Counted from the first letter of the stretch, positions 1-13,165 are shown. The stretch: 64,000 bases of DNA from Silurus meridionalis (GCF_014805685.1 NC_060885.1:5476132-5540131); one strand, 5' to 3'. The notes: generated by a model from the sequence alone, not told the origin. Made by a program: numbers and translations.

Positions 1-159
1 AAATGACTTTGGATACATATCCTGTGAGAAAAAAAAAACGCATTCATTTTATTAATAGGAACTCTTAGTAACTCACCAAATAGTACAATTGTAATTACTA
101 CTTACAGCAAAAATGACTTGTACAGTACCTAAATAACACTACACAAACAACCATTATAC

Positions 160-674
160 ACTGATCAGGCATAACATTATAACATTATATTATTATGATT
201 ATGTGAATAACACTGATGATCTCTTCATCATGGCACCTGTTAGTGTGTAGGATTTATTAGGCAGCAAGTGAACATTTTGTCCACAAAGTTGACGTGTTAG
301 AAGCAGGAAAAATGGGCAAGTGTAGGGATTTCACAAGGGCCAAATTGTGACATCTAGATGACTGGGTTGGAGCATCTTCAAAACTGCAGTTATTATGGGA
401 TGCTTTCTGGTCTGCAGTGGCCTGTATCTATTAAAAGTGCTCTAAGGAAGGAACAGTGGTGAACCAGCGACAGGGTCGTGGGCAGCTGAGGCTCATTGAT
501 ACACGTGGGGAGTGAAGGCTGATCCGTGTGGTCCGATCCAACAGACGAGCTCCTGTAGCCCAAATTACTGAAGAAGTTAATGTTGTTTACGCTCGAAGAG
601 TCAAGACTGTTTTGGCAGCAAAAGGGATCAACACAACATTAGGCAGGTGGTCATAACGTTACGCCTGATCGGTG
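160..674. mobile_element. DNA transposon copy with terminal inverted repeats (family also at 24278 and 47805)
   Basis: The left end reads CACTGATCAGGCATAACATT and the right end, reverse-complemented, CACCGATCAGGCGTAACGTT. The interior contains AGCAGGAAAAATGGGCAAG and a CAGCGACAGGGTCGTGGGCA block, shared with the 24-kb copy in opposite orientation. No intact transposase frame. Confidence 0.8.
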
Positions 675-844
675 GCCAGGAAGTTATGCCTGGTTGGTGT
701 ATAGTAGTAATAGTAGTATAGATTTTATGCCATGTCAGCATCTGCGGCTGAGTTACATAATACCATAGATGCAATAAAAGCTAAACAGGAGAAGAAGAAT
801 GTAGCAGATTATTTACAGCACCTGTCAAAACTGTGGAAACAGCT

Positions 845-1445
845 AGTCTTTAATAGTTTTTTGAGATGCATTCATGTTCACTTTGTTCATTTAATATTCA
901 ACAAGCTTGGAAAAAGGCAAAATAACCCCACAATAATTAGATAGTGAATGACTAGAAGAAAGTTCTGTGGAGAGATGAGCCCAATATAGACACAGTCAAA
1001 CATGTCAAACATGGAGGAGGAAGCTGAATAGTTTGGGGTTGTTTTAGAGCAGGGAAGGTTGGAGACTTCTTCCAGGTAAAAGAAATCCTGAACCAACATG
1101 GCTGCCAGTCCATACTTTAACACCATGCAATTCCATATGGACTGCGGCTGATTGGAACCGACTTCCATGATTTACAGAGCACAACTACGTCCGAGCTCTG
1201 TGAACATTATTTAGAGAGCAAACAGTCAGCTGGAGTATTATTTATGATGGAATGGCCTGCTCAGTCACTGCACCTTAATCCTATTGAACTGCCCTGGATT
1301 GTACAACTAGTGAAGAACATCTTTAGCAGGTTTTTCAAGAAGCATGGCAAAGTAATTCAGATGATCGTTTGGAAAAAAAATAAACTGTCCAGATGCCAAG
1401 AGTGTGTAAAGCTGTTCTTCATTCTACATTTTTCTTTGTAGGTTT
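845..1445 (+). pseudogene. Tc1-like transposase remnant
   Basis: Plus-strand frames give VKHGGG, VWGCFRAGKVGDFFQ, HAIPYGLRLIGTDF, SELCEHYLESKQSAGVL and EWPAQSLHLNPIELPW, in the order of a Tc1 DDE domain. The last catalytic E (in NPIE) is present, but stops and a missing QDN box show the gene is dead. Confidence 0.85.
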
Positions 1446-1829
1446 ACTGTAGGGCAACCTTATCAACTTCTTCATCTCCTTATAAGACAACATGAGCCAG
1501 AACCCCAGTGGAAGATGATACTAAATGATTGAATCTGTAAAAGGTCCACTTTAGTTAAAAGGCCGTTATATAGTTCCATTCTACTATAATGCAGAACTCA
1601 ACATAGCGACTATACACAAATAAGACAAGATGAGACAAGATGGGACAGAAAAGGGAAGTAACAGTAAGTACTGATGCATGGAAAAAAATAAAAAATACAC
1701 ACTAAACTGTAAACAAAAAAACTAAAGTTCATAATTTACTATTTAATACTATGCACCTTTTCTTCAGATTGCTTAAGTACTAAAATATATAAATAACCAC
1801 ATAGAACTATTACAATATGCATTATACTG

Positions 1830-2290
1830 CTAAAAGTATTGAGTCACCTGACCTTTCCTGCTATATGTGGTTCTTTTCCAAACTGTTTCCACAAAGCTGA
1901 AGGCAGATGTCTTAAGATGCAATATAAGAGAATTTTGCATTTACATGAACTTTGGAACCCAAACCTGTTCCAGCATGGCAATGCTCATGTGCACAAAGTG
2001 AGCTCTTTGAAGATCTGGTTTACATGCTTCGGAGTGGCCTGCTATAGAGCTCTGATCTCATCCCTACTGAACACCTTTGGCATGAATGCCTGCCTTTCGT
2101 CATACTCTTGTAGCTGATGAACACAAATATCCATAAGCACACTCCAAAATCTGGTGGAACATCTTCCCTGAAGAGTGGAAGGAATTATAAGAGCAAATTG
2201 GGACTAAATGTGGAATGCAATGCTCAAAAATCAATACTCAATACTCACGACCAGGTGACCCAATACTGTTGTATATATTGTGTAGATACA
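1830..2290 (+). mobile_element. Tc1-derived non-autonomous element
   Basis: Runs from AAAAGTATTGAGTCACCTGA through TTCCAGCATGGCAATGCTCA and ATCCATAAGCACACTCCAAA to GGTGACCCAATACTGTTG. The coding-derived part (STLQNLVEHL-like) is broken. Confidence 0.75.
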
Positions 2291-2419
2291 AAAGTACTAA
2301 ATTTCAGTTATTAAATAGAATTATAATAACAAAACAAAAACATTTTTTTAAACCGTTCTATGGTTAAAAGTGTTGTAGCCAAGAACACAAAACCAAGACC
2401 AAGGCAGCGGCCTAAGAAG

Positions 2420-2570
2420 TACCAAGAAGTGGTACCTCAGCCTCAACGCTTCGGGTTACTAACTGGTAGCTTGGGGGTTCAAGCCCCAGCAAATTCTAAG
2501 CTGCCACTAATGGGTCCTAGCGCAATGCACTTAACCCTCTCTTTTTCAGTGATGTTGTATCATAGCTACC
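2420..2570 (+). mobile_element. tRNA-derived SINE
   Basis: Contains GGTTCAAGCCCCAGC (B-box-like), then TAAGCTGCCACTAATGGGTC and the CACTTAACCCTCT body motif. Confidence 0.65.
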
Positions 2571-2689
2571 CATGCACTTTGACCACAGCATCCTAATAAG
2601 CTAGGATATTTAAAGCTAGGATATGTGCTGTAATGTATAAGTGACAAGCAAAAACTTCTCTCTAAAAGCATTAATGCAACTATTCAATA

Positions 2690-3245
2690 AGTACCTAAAA
2701 ATAACCAGGTAAGCTCCCAAATATTACCACACAATTACAGTTACTCATAGGATATAGTTACAATACAACATAAACTTGAAATAGCAATATAGCCACCATA
2801 TAGTGCTACACTACTACAGTCATGCACTCAACTTAATCTAGTAATAGCCACAAAGTATTACACAACTACATTTACTCAATATGAGCTGGAAATTACCATT
2901 TAGCTCATATATAGTGCATTACAACTACAGTCACTTCTGCACTAGTCACTACACTCATAATAACCTAGAAGTAACCATATAGCTAACATAGTGCAATACC
3001 ACTACAGTTACTAGTGAACTATATTCACAACACTCAACATTACAGTAAAACAACCATATAACCAACATATAGTGTTTAACTAGTACAGTTCCTCATGTAC
3101 TATACATAACATAAACTAGAAATAACCGTATAGCTAACAGACTTATTTCTTGAGTTACTATATTCGAAATAATCAAGAAATAGTATAGCTGTAATACGAT
3201 GCTACACTACCAGAGTTACTCGTGTACTACACTTTAAATATCCTA
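2690..3245. repeat. Degenerate tandem repeat with period of about 80-110 bases
   Basis: The motif (C)ATAGTGC-N-AC-TACAGT followed by TACT...ACTATA recurs near 2797, 2906, 2986 and 3064, with AACTAGAAATAACC(A/G)TATAGC blocks in between. Confidence 0.65.
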
Positions 3246-3259
3246 ACATGAGTCGAGTT

Positions 3260-3400
3260 ACAGAGCTGCTATGGAAGTGGTATCTTAGTAGTTAAAACTC
3301 TGGGTCACTGATCAGAAGGTCAGGGGTTCAATCTTCAATACTGCTAAGCTAATACTCTTGGGCCAAGTAAAAAGGCACCTTTAGCTACCCTTTTAAAAAG
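3260..3400 (+). mobile_element. tRNA-derived SINE
   Basis: GTGGTATCTTAGTAGTTAAA (A-box region), GATCAGAAGGTCAGGGGTTC (B-box region), then AATACTGCTAAGC. Confidence 0.75.
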
Positions 3401-3894
3401 CACCATTTACAACAATATGTTCTTAGAATAACTTTAAATAAAACAATCTTATTTTACATTTTTGGCAATGTATATATATTTTTATAACACTGTGACTACA
3501 CAATGCATTAAAATTGCAACTCAGAGATCGATCGCAGCTGAATGACAATTCAATTGCTTTAAAAATTAAATGTAATGGTGTGCTATACCGTAATATATAT
3601 GAGTCCAATACAATCAGCTCAGATCATTTGAACTAGTGGTTAAAGTGAAATCTCTTTATCTGTGCTCTTAACTTGTTGCATGTTGCGACAGTTAATGTGG
3701 CTGGCGGGGAAATATCCTGGAAAACACATCCACGCTGGAAAGCCTGAATTTTTTGTTTCGTTTGAAATCGGTGCATAGCTGCCAAAACATGAACAAAAAC
3801 AATGAGTATCTAATTATAGATCAATTTTCAGAAAAGAAATGTAGAAAATCATGCTAAACTACAAAGATTGAAGTTAAAAGAAAGAATGTACACA

Positions 3895-4060
3895 AAATGG
3901 GCAAAAGTATCGGAACACCTGACCTTTACAGCCATATGCGATTCTTAACCAAACTTAAATTGGAAAACCCAAACCTGTTCCCTTGAATAAACAAAAAGCT
4001 CCACAAGCACACTCCAAAATCTTATGGAACATCTTCAAATGTGAACTAAATGTGGACAAT
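3895..4060 (+). mobile_element. Tc1-derived fragment
   Basis: AAAAGTATCGGAACACCTGA, CATATGCGATTCTTAACCAA and CACTCCAAAATCTTATGGAA show the same family with a large internal deletion. Confidence 0.65.
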
Positions 4061-4084
4061 TTTGGTTAAAAAAAGAAAGAGCAC

Positions 4085-4490
4085 ATACAAGTTGTAAGGT
4101 GTCCACAAAGTCCAGAACAACTCTGTATATTGCAATAAATAGTTGCTTCTGTATTGTGAAAACAGGGGAACCTGGCACATGTCAGGTTTTTATTTTGGTC
4201 ATCCATAAACCTCCTCCTGGGCCATCCTCTTTTCCTCCTTCCTGCTGGCTCCATCCAATCTCGCCTACCTCACTTTGTCCCCAAAACGTCCTACATGCAT
4301 TGTCCCTCTAATAAACTCATTTCCAATCCTGTCCATCCTCATCACTCCCAACGAAAACCTCAACATCTTCAGCTCTGCTACCTCCAGCTCCGCCCCCTGT
4401 CTTTTACTCAATGCCACTGTCTCTAAACCATACAACATCTCAGGTCTCACCACAGTCCTATAAACTTTCTCTTTCACTCTCGCAGATACT
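4085..4490 (-). pseudogene. LINE reverse-transcriptase C-terminal fragment (CFDP2/RTE-like)
   Basis: The minus strand reads KVYRTVVRPEMLYGLETVAL, SKRQGAELEVAELKMLRFSL and GVMRMDRIGNEFIRGTMHVG, then after a break GRRKRGWPRRRFMDD. This pattern is familiar from an abundant teleost endonuclease-reverse transcriptase retroelement family. It is 5'-truncated and frameshifted. Confidence 0.8.
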
Positions 4491-4704
4491 CTTCTATCGC
4501 AAGTGAATTGGAAGTAAATACTTCCAATTCTGGGTGCAATCCTCCATTATTTTTTTTTTTGTAGGTTTTAGAATGTTGTGAAATACCTTCCATACATCTT
4601 ATCCATCTAATTACCTTAACAAATGAACTGCATCCAAACCCTCTCCAAAATTCATTAAAGCCTGACAATCCAATTCTCACTAACTAATGAGAAAAAAGCA
4701 CAAT

Positions 4705-4895
4705 TAAGCCCACTCACTTTACATTTACAGCATTCAGCAGATGTCCTTATCCTCAGTTATACAGCTGATCAACTGAGCGTTAAGGGCCTTGCTCAAGGGC
4801 CCAGCAGTGGCAGCTTAGCAATGCTGGGATTTGAACCCGTGACCTTCTGATTAAAAGTCCAAAATCTTATCCACTGAGCTACCACTTTCCACTTT
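4705..4895 (-). mobile_element. tRNA-derived SINE, best preserved copy
   Basis: On the minus strand the A box TAGCTCAGTGG (4881-4871) and B box GGTTCAAATCC (4837-4827) of an RNA polymerase III promoter are nearly perfect. The body GCTAAGCTGCCACTGCTGGG and the tail GCTGAATGCTGTAAATGTAA follow. The tail resembles LINE 3' ends in this window (as at 18260), fitting mobilisation by such a LINE. Confidence 0.85.
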
Positions 4896-6289
4896 AGAGT
4901 TTTGTGCCTTAACGATGAAATAAACTTGCAGAGCATAAACAAAATCTCTGGCACCGCATTCATAAACTATGATTAGCAAAAAACAGAGCTTAGAATGCTG
5001 TTTATTTGAAGGGCGTCTTCAATTTGGAGTCAACAGTATACTTTTTTGGGCACAAATTTAATTCCATAATGCAGCTGGCTCTTAGAAACTTCGAGACATG
5101 ATATTTCCATTTAAAATATATAATTATTCTGTAAATCTGGTCATGTTCGTCCTTCTGTTATCCATTAACGTGTTTCTGTCTATACTTTGCCTCTGAACAC
5201 TTGTGTGCCCAGAACCCTTCACAATGGTTCGACTCCTAAAAGAGTGGAGCTGTTGGTGGAATTTTGAGCTGTTCCTTTTTCCCCTCTCTACCTGGTCTCA
5301 GGGACATGGAGTAAACAAAAGACACAAGAGACTTCTTGTTCAAGGTGAACTGTGCTTGGCAGGACACAAAGCCTCAGTGTCTGAATGTCTTACAGAGACA
5401 CACCTCCCTCTGCTCTGTAATTTCTGCCCTACTTAGGACTACTTTATCTGTCTCAAAACCAGCTATTAGGACTTGGATAATATTAGGCTTAGGGGATCAT
5501 TTGAAGACAGCGTGATCATTGTGCTTAATAGCTTACGCTTAAATAAAGGTGAGCAGCAAAAAATGCTAAATATATTACCTTTGACGTAAACCAGAAATGG
5601 CAAATTTGCCACCTAAATACCCCCATACCCGCTCAATTACATCACGCCAAATTACACTTAGACCTGCTAAACAGAGTTACACCTTTTCAGGCAAACACTC
5701 GGCCCTGTGTTGCGCTCTGACCATCCACGACTAATCCTATACTTTTCCTCTGTCCTCCAAGCTGTGCGAATGTGAAACACTCCACTGTGCTGAGAAAACT
5801 GGAGTGGAAAATAAAGTCACCCCTCCCAGTGTCTATCTCAGGACAACAAAACATTCGTCCACTAGTGCTCACCCTTTCCAAAACACTGCCACGGAAGAGC
5901 TCTTTGAGAACGGAAGCACTAAAGCCCAGCCTGGTGTAAACAGATGATCTGGCAAGTAACTTTAGACGTGAGGGCACTTTCACACCAACACGTCTCATGC
6001 AGGTTCAAAGGAACGGCTGTAAAACAACACACTCTCATGGAAAAGAAAAGCAGAAGCTAAATGAAGCAGCTGGAGGAACAGCGAGATGGCAGGAGGAATC
6101 GACATACCACATTGGGTGGTGGCTTCTGGGGCCGGCTGATATCACCATGTATTGTAATATCCACAGTGTTAGATAAGTACACAATACATCTGTCTAAAAT
6201 ACTGTTGATATGGTAAAATGTTTTCTGGTTTCAATGTTTTATATACTGATAGAAAAATGTTTTAGGTCTTGTGTGTCTCCTGCACGCTG

Positions 6290-6465
6290 CTAGAAATACA
6301 ACAAGCCTTTCCCACAGTTCCTACCTGCAATTCCTACACAATCCCCACCTACCACTTTTACATTTATTATATACAATCCATAACTACAACCTCTTGCATT
6401 CCTACCCCCAAATTCCTAGTTTTTAAATTGTCTTTACTACCATTGCTACCTATTATTATGGTTGC
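6290..6465. repeat. CCTACAATTC-type degenerate satellite, first block
   Basis: Short degenerate TTCCTACCTGCAATTCCTAC units; continues after the element at 6466-6920. Confidence 0.6.
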
Positions 6466-6920
6466 AAAAGGGTGGAAAAGTTACTGTAAATTTCCAGAAA
6501 CTTTCTATTGGAACTTCATCTGGGGAATTTGGAAAATATTCTAAATTGGAAACTTACTAGCAATTGATATTCATAAAAAATTATTAGAAATTTGGGGAAA
6601 TATATATAAACTGTATCATATACAAACATTTTGTTTGGTCCTAAGCTGACATGCACGCAAACTAACTAATATTTTTTTTTTATTCAATGACATTTTTGGC
6701 TTTGATTTAAATAATTTTGTTGCACATTTGCTTCTGCATGTGATTGGTTGTGTGTATGGTAGAAATTCAACTGAAATTGCATAAAATCAGGTTGTTTTAA
6801 ACTACATTTAATAACCCTGTTATTGGCTAACCTGCAATTTTCGAAGTTTCCAGTTTATTCCCATTAATGTTCCCATGGAAAATTTCCAGTCTTGAAAATT
6901 CCCAAAACTTTTCAACCCTA
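6466..6920. mobile_element. Non-autonomous DNA element (hAT-like ends) inserted in the CCTACAA repeat
   Basis: The left end GGGTGGAAAAGTTACTG and the right end, reverse-complemented, GGGTTGAAAAGTTTTGG are inverted repeats. A related end lies at 45130-45190. No coding content. Confidence 0.6.
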
Positions 6921-7340
6921 CCTATTATTCATAATTCCTACCAAAAATTCTTACAATCCATAGCTACAATCCTTACCATTACCACCTAAAATTACTAAAA
7001 GCATGCATGACGCATAATCTCTTGCTACAATTTCTGCCATTCCTAACCCCATTCCTTAAAAAGGATCCTACCATTCCTACCTACATTACATGCAATCTTT
7101 TCCCAAAATTCCGATTATTCCTATCATATTCAATTCAATTTCGTTTTATTTGTACAATGTATTTAACAAAAGAGATTGTCCAAGAGCAGGACCCCTACCT
7201 CACATTCCTTCCCACAATCCCTTCCCTTCCAACCACAGTTTGTTCAGTTCTTACCTGCAATTCCTACATACAATTCTATCTACCTATTTACCATTCCCAC
7301 AAACAATTTGTCCAATGGCAGATGTTTTGAGTGATTTTGT
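6921..7340. repeat. CCTACAATTC-type degenerate satellite, second block
   Basis: Loose repeats of TTACCTGCAATTCCTAC and CCTACCATTCCTACC, interrupted by unrelated sequence near 7110-7190. Confidence 0.6.
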
Positions 7341-7974
7341 GACATCATACTCAGCATATACAAGTAGCTCTTAAATATATATCTTCCAAAATATATTTCT
7401 TCCACAGAAGAGAACCAAAAACAGAAATCTAATTTTATTACACTGTAGCTCTAGTCCACCCTTAAACACACAAAAATGCATTGGCTACAGGCTTCCTGCA
7501 CCCAAGTCCTTCTTAGGTCATGTTCAGGCGTTAAAGCCAGTGAGGTCATTTATGATGACGTCCTCTAAATGTAGCCATGTGGAGGGTTCAGCTAAAAAGC
7601 TAGGGCTGTATCTGATGTGCATATATAAAAATATGCTCTTCAGACAGAACAGGTACTGGGTCTCATTAAAAAAAAAACGTGTAAATTCATAGGAGCATTG
7701 ACACAAGCCATTAAAGTTCTGGAAAACTAATATCCTGCAAAAGAGAATGAATATTACAATGCAAGTGCAAGGTTTACTTATCGGAAAAATAAAGCCAGTG
7801 TTTAAATCAGTTCTGTACAGGTATGAAAGATTTGCTACAATTTACCAAGACGATCAGAGCAACGCTTTGGATTTTGACTTTTGCGAGTGCTGTATGCTGA
7901 TAAATATACTATGTATATAGTTTTAACATGATTTAAAATAACTTCGAATTCTTTATTTTTTCAAAAAAATTATC

Positions 7975-9030
7975 TTCCCTACCTACAATTCCAACAATTT
8001 CTACCTACAACCCCTAGAATTCCTATGTACAAATCCTTGCTACAACCGCTTCAATTCCTCCCTACAACGTCTACCTATAAGTCCCACATTTCCTACCTAC
8101 AACCTCATAAAATTCTTTACTACAACCCCTACCTACAATTCCTATCTACAATCCCTAAAATATTCACTACAACCCCTACCCATAGACTAAACCAACAATT
8201 TCTCCTTACATGTCCTTGCTATATCCCTACAATTCCTCCCCATGATCCCTACCTATAAGTCCTACATTTCCTACCTACAACCTCATAAAATTCTTTACTA
8301 CAACCCCTACCTACAATCCCTAAAATACTTCACTACAACACCTACCTATAGCACCTACCAACAATTTCTCCTTACAAATCCTTGCAATAACCCTACAATT
8401 CCTCCCCACAACCTCTACCTATAAGTCCTACATTTCTTACCTACAACCTCATAAAATTCTTTACTACAACCCCTACCTACAATTCCTACCTACAATCCCT
8501 AAAATACTTCACTACAACACCTACCTATAGCACCTACCAACAATTCCTCCTAACAAATTCTTGCTATAATCCTACAATTCTTACCCATAATCCCTACCTA
8601 CAAGTCCTACAATTCCTACCTACAACCCTGTAAAATTCTTCACCACAACCCCTACCTGTTAGTTTAGAGTTCTGTGTAGTTTTTGTGTTCCCGTTTGTTA
8701 ATGTATGTTGTTTGCTGTAGCACCTTGGTCCTGGGGAAACATTGTTTCGTTTCACTGTGTACTGCACTCTATGTGGTTGAAATGACAATAAAGCCTAATT
8801 GACTTGGACCTACAATTCTTCACTACATCCCCTACCTACAAGTCCTACCTACCTTATAAGTCACACAAATCATACTTACAAAACCTAAAATTCTTCACCA
8901 CAACCTCTACTTACAGTACAAGTCCTACCTACAACCCTTACCTACTTACCAACAATTCCTACTTAGAACTTGCAGTGCTCCTGTGTACAACTCATCCATG
9001 CAATTCCTCTCTACAATTCTGCATATGCCA
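7975..9030. repeat. CCTACAA satellite with higher-order unit of about 175 bases
   Basis: Built from CCTACCTACAATTCC-like words. Between 8034 and 8560 a long unit recurs; the marker TCCTTGC(T/A) falls at 8034, 8213, 8379 and 8558 (spacings 179, 166, 179). An unrelated insert interrupts at 8655-8800. Confidence 0.85.
8655..8800 (+). mobile_element. Retroposon 3' end inserted in the CCTACAA satellite
   Basis: TAGCACCTTGGTCCTGGGGA, TTTCGTTTCACTGTGTACTG and GGTTGAAATGACAATAAAGC form a typical teleost LINE/SINE 3' end; the satellite resumes directly after CTAATTGACTTGGA. Confidence 0.65.
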
Positions 9031-10744
9031 AGTGTAGGAACCATGCCCATGACACGAGGAACATGCTGAGGTGGACAAAATGGCCACTCTCCTAGCAAAC
9101 GGCTAAGAACCTCAAGCAATAGCAATGAAAGCTTAATTTTTTGTAATAGACTTCACTTAACTGGGATGCATTTATTTTCAAAATTGCTTATCATCAGCAC
9201 AAATTGTATACATGATCAGACTTTATCATGTACTGTCTAAGATCAATTTTCAGTGTAGGTGTGACAGGCTCAGGTGATATGAGTAAAGATTACTCCTTTC
9301 GCACTTTGCTGATAAATGACTTTGGTCAACATACTCACATACACATACACGCTCGAGAACTGAAAAACTGATCTCTGCATTTCATAAATGTTTGTGAATC
9401 TGACGGGATTTCTTTTTAAGTTTGGTTTGCCTTACACTAACATTTACACACATCTTTTCTCAGTAAGTGAAGACTGATTTGAAACCTTTCTTTACTCTTG
9501 AAAACTCTCTTAATGTTTACACTAGTGTCTTCAAACGCTTTCGAAGGATCGTTCTCTCCACACCGAAATGTCTGTAAAGGCAGACAGTAACCATTAAACC
9601 ACACCATAAAGCTAGGATAGCAGCAATAACTGCAGTACACCACCAGCTACCATCTTGTGTCTTGAATCACATGGGTCACATGACCAAAAATACGTCATAG
9701 ATTTTAATAGCCAAATTTTTTTCCTTTACCATTCTACATTATAAATGGGGGGAAAAAGTTTTTTTTTTTTTTTTAATGTATTCACTTGAATGAGCGTATT
9801 CAAAATCTCCATTCTTACTGGACAAAACAGCAATCCGAGTGTGGACAGAAGTCCAAGATGTAAAGATTAGTATCCTAAGTATATAAATTGTGTCCAAACA
9901 CAAACACAGATAAAAAATAATGGGCACACAATTATTTTTTCCACAAATACTAAAATCCTGTGAAAGAAAACAAATACTGGTATGCAAGCAGGAGAATTTG
10001 ACTCCCCTGCACTTACATAATGTTTTTCCCCCCAAAAGGTCCCATGAATATCTGTGTTAGAGTTCCACACCCAATAATAAAATAAATAAATAAATAAATG
10101 CAGACTAATCAATCACAGCCTTTTCCGTCTCGTCTCTCTTCCCAGACACGCATGTGTCTTCGAGGTATGTCTAAATAAGCTTCGGTATATTTCCATGCTG
10201 TTTTCAGTCAAGAGCAGTCGGTGGGTTTCACGTTTTATTCGACACATAGTATAATATTATTCCTTGGATTCTGCTTCAGATTAAACAAAAGCCTCCATTG
10301 CACCTGAGAACCCAAACATGTAACAGGCATGCATTCATTTCAAAGATGAATGCTGCTGGGTCTGATTAACTATCCGTGCAAGCTCTGGACTCGCTGAAGA
10401 CATTTTCCAGCCCTGAGCCTCCTGTCCTTTTAAAGGCATCCAAAGAAGAAACAAGGGAAAGTGTTGTGATTTTCCCGTAGGATGCCAAAAGCCCTTTGCG
10501 CTGCGAGTAAAAGAATTACGGCATCCCATTTATCAGTATCGTTTAGTGCTTTCTGGAAGAGGGCCACGTGAAAAGCACTGGACGTTTAATGAGTTGAAGC
10601 TAAAGTAAAACACGAAAACGTGGCTGACACGTTAATGGACGACGGAATGTAACGTTTCTTACACAGAAATCGCATCAAGGTCACGATTCTACTATGTCAT
10701 TATGTCTGGTCATGTTGACTCCAATTTATATTAACACATTTATG

Positions 10745-10910
10745 CAGATCATGTAGGAGGTGGCAGTGAACTTTTGATCAGAAGGTTTACATACCACAGA
10801 GCTGCCACTGCTTGGCCCTTGAGCAAGGCCCTTAAGCCTCGACTGCTCAGTTGTATGAATAAAATAAGGGATAAGAGCGTCTGCCAAATCCCATTAATGT
10901 AAATGTAGGA
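10745..10910 (+). mobile_element. tRNA-derived SINE
   Basis: GATCAGAAGGTTTACATACC, AGCTGCCACTGCTTGGCCCT and the tail AAGAGCGTCTGCCAAATCCC show the family in plus orientation; the A box is lost. Confidence 0.75.
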
Positions 10911-12984
10911 GTTTTGCAATTTAACTGCATCAAACCGTGAGAAAACTATCCATTTGTCCCCTAATAACCAATCACAATCGACATGTGCACTTGGAATGCT
11001 TTACCTGTGGGTTTTGTAGTCTGGATGCACCGCCCCTGCATTATTTCACATTCCCCATCAGTGGGGCGTTGGTGCTTCCGGTCAAAGGAATATTTCGAAA
11101 GCCTGCAATCAGTCATGTTCAATAAATTATATCATCTACAAACTGTGCCTTTGCTATAATTAAAACAGGAACGGAAGCGTCATAGTCTTTAATTAACTAT
11201 GACTAACAATCAGATCCAGCTGTCTATAGTCGATCCAGAATCAGATCCAGAGTCTGAAATGAAACAGCAGCAACGACTACAGAAGGACGCATCTATATGG
11301 TACAAGTACTGAACAAGGTTCTTCTTCTCTTACATCCAACAACACGCTTCTTTAGAGGCGTTCTTCTCGGGATCTGCTGTCGACGACTTCCGTAACCGAA
11401 TGAAGCATGGTGATGGGTGCGCTCTTGCGCTCGATCTTCCGAGAGAATTGCCAAGCTCTGCCAAGCTCTTCCAGGGAGAAAAACCCAAAAGGAGTGTATT
11501 TGGCACAGACATACTCCGTCATACATCCAAATCTCATGTTTAGCATGAGAAGCCAAATCTTTAACAGTGTATAAACTCAGAATGCATGAATTAGCATTAG
11601 ACCTCCTGCTTTAACACCAGTTAGCTATATTTTCTTCAGGATGCCAGCGCAGAAATAAGAGTAAAAATAATAATAATTCAGTGTTTTGAACAAGACAAAA
11701 TCTTTCTTAAAAAAAATATAAAAATACCTCCAACAAACTGTTAAGCGTAACACTTTACGACAACAACAAAAGATGGCTATAACAGCATTTGCAGACAAAT
11801 ATAAGCGATCAGCAATAGTCAAAATTGCATTCATGACACCTGAAAACTAATATGTAAAAAAAATTATAAAAATCTTGTGTTTAAAAACAAGTAAATAAAA
11901 ACCCAGCATACAACCGAGTATTACGTTATCGCCACTGCCAACAAGCAGTTCCTGACTTCAAGGCTGATAATATCATAATGGTCTCCTTTACTTGCCCTTT
12001 AAGCATGAAATGGTGGAAGTGCTTGCTTTCCTGTTTCCTGCACGATTAAACTGTTCAGAGTGGAGAAAATAAAAACCCCCCTGGCCTTGTCACGTCATCA
12101 ATAACAAGCGATCAACGTTAATTAATGTACGATGTGAATATTTGGTGCCAGGAAGGCTACAGTTCAGCATTAAAAAACAGAACACAGCGATGAGTCGCTC
12201 TGAAGCTACAGGATGATGATTGGAGGGTTTGGGGAGCTAAATCTGTGTGACACAATCTGTCTGCCCTGCATGACCACCAAACCTCAAAAACACAGAAAAG
12301 CTGTGATGTCATTAAACATCTCAGATGTATTCAGGATCAAGATGGCCGAAAGCTTTTTTCTTTTTTTTTCTAAATGTCATGTTGCAGATTGAACTAAATA
12401 TTTTACTGGTGCAATAACAACTGATATGTTTCTCCCTTTATTTATTCATAAAGCTTTTTTTTTTTCCTCAACCTGCCCTGTTTACACACCCAGCTAACAC
12501 TGAGCTTTCTCTAAAAGAAACTTTAACATTAAATGTAAAATATAATGCTATTAAAAGTCAATATATACATACTCTTTGGTATCAAAAAGTTTTAAAACTA
12601 AAAGTGCTAACTGCTGCTATTCCGGTGTTACCATGTCTACGATTTCATCATAAACACAGAGGACAAAGAGCACACGTGAAATTATTTGTGAAACTGGCCA
12701 AATCTGCCAGAGAGATCTTTTGAGCGGAAGAACATCTCTGGAACATGACGAGAGAACAGAAAACATTAAACAAGCTCAACCCCCGAAAATGTCCAAACCA
12801 TTCAGCAACTTGTGCATGATGATCGTCGGAGATCATGTCATGATCATGTTAGCCAAAACTGGCTGCTATGGATTTCGCCCTCTTCCCAAAGATGAAGATC
12901 AGGCTCAAAGCTCACCGTTTTGACACCATTGCAGAAGGTGAAGAGAGCTACTTTCAAACCTTGATACCACCTCATATAAACACT

Positions 12985-13165
12985 AAACTTGAACTTAGAT
13001 TTTTGTAAACATTTTGAACGTCCCATTCCACATTTAGTCCCCATTTAATGTAATTTTTTTGCTGCTTTGCTGTTTTTTTGTGCTCATTCAACCACAAAGG
13101 TGTTAGTAAAGTCCAGTACTGATGCGAGGTGATTGGGCCTGAGGTGAAGTCACTGTGTTCTAATT
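12985..13165 (-). mobile_element. Tc1-derived fragment
   Basis: Reverse orientation: TTTTGAACGTCCCATTCCAC, AAAGTCCAGTACTGATGCGA and GGCCTGAGGTGAAGTCACTG match the family. Confidence 0.6.

Noticed and set aside
732..944. 70-codon frame MSASAAELHNTIDAIKAKQE
   Set aside because: Looks protein-like at first, but it lies between repeat remnants, has no recognisable family and no continuation.
4705..4895. A tRNA gene, because A and B boxes are nearly perfect
   Set aside because: There is no cloverleaf; the body and the tail shared with many copies show a SINE.
5687..5998. 103-codon minus-strand frame
   Set aside because: No family resemblance, no splice context and ordinary length for chance.
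11293..11556. Overlapping minus-strand frames in a GC-richer patch
   Set aside because: Three frames are open at once and none resembles an ARHGAP10 BAR-domain exon or a known protein. Possibly an old element.
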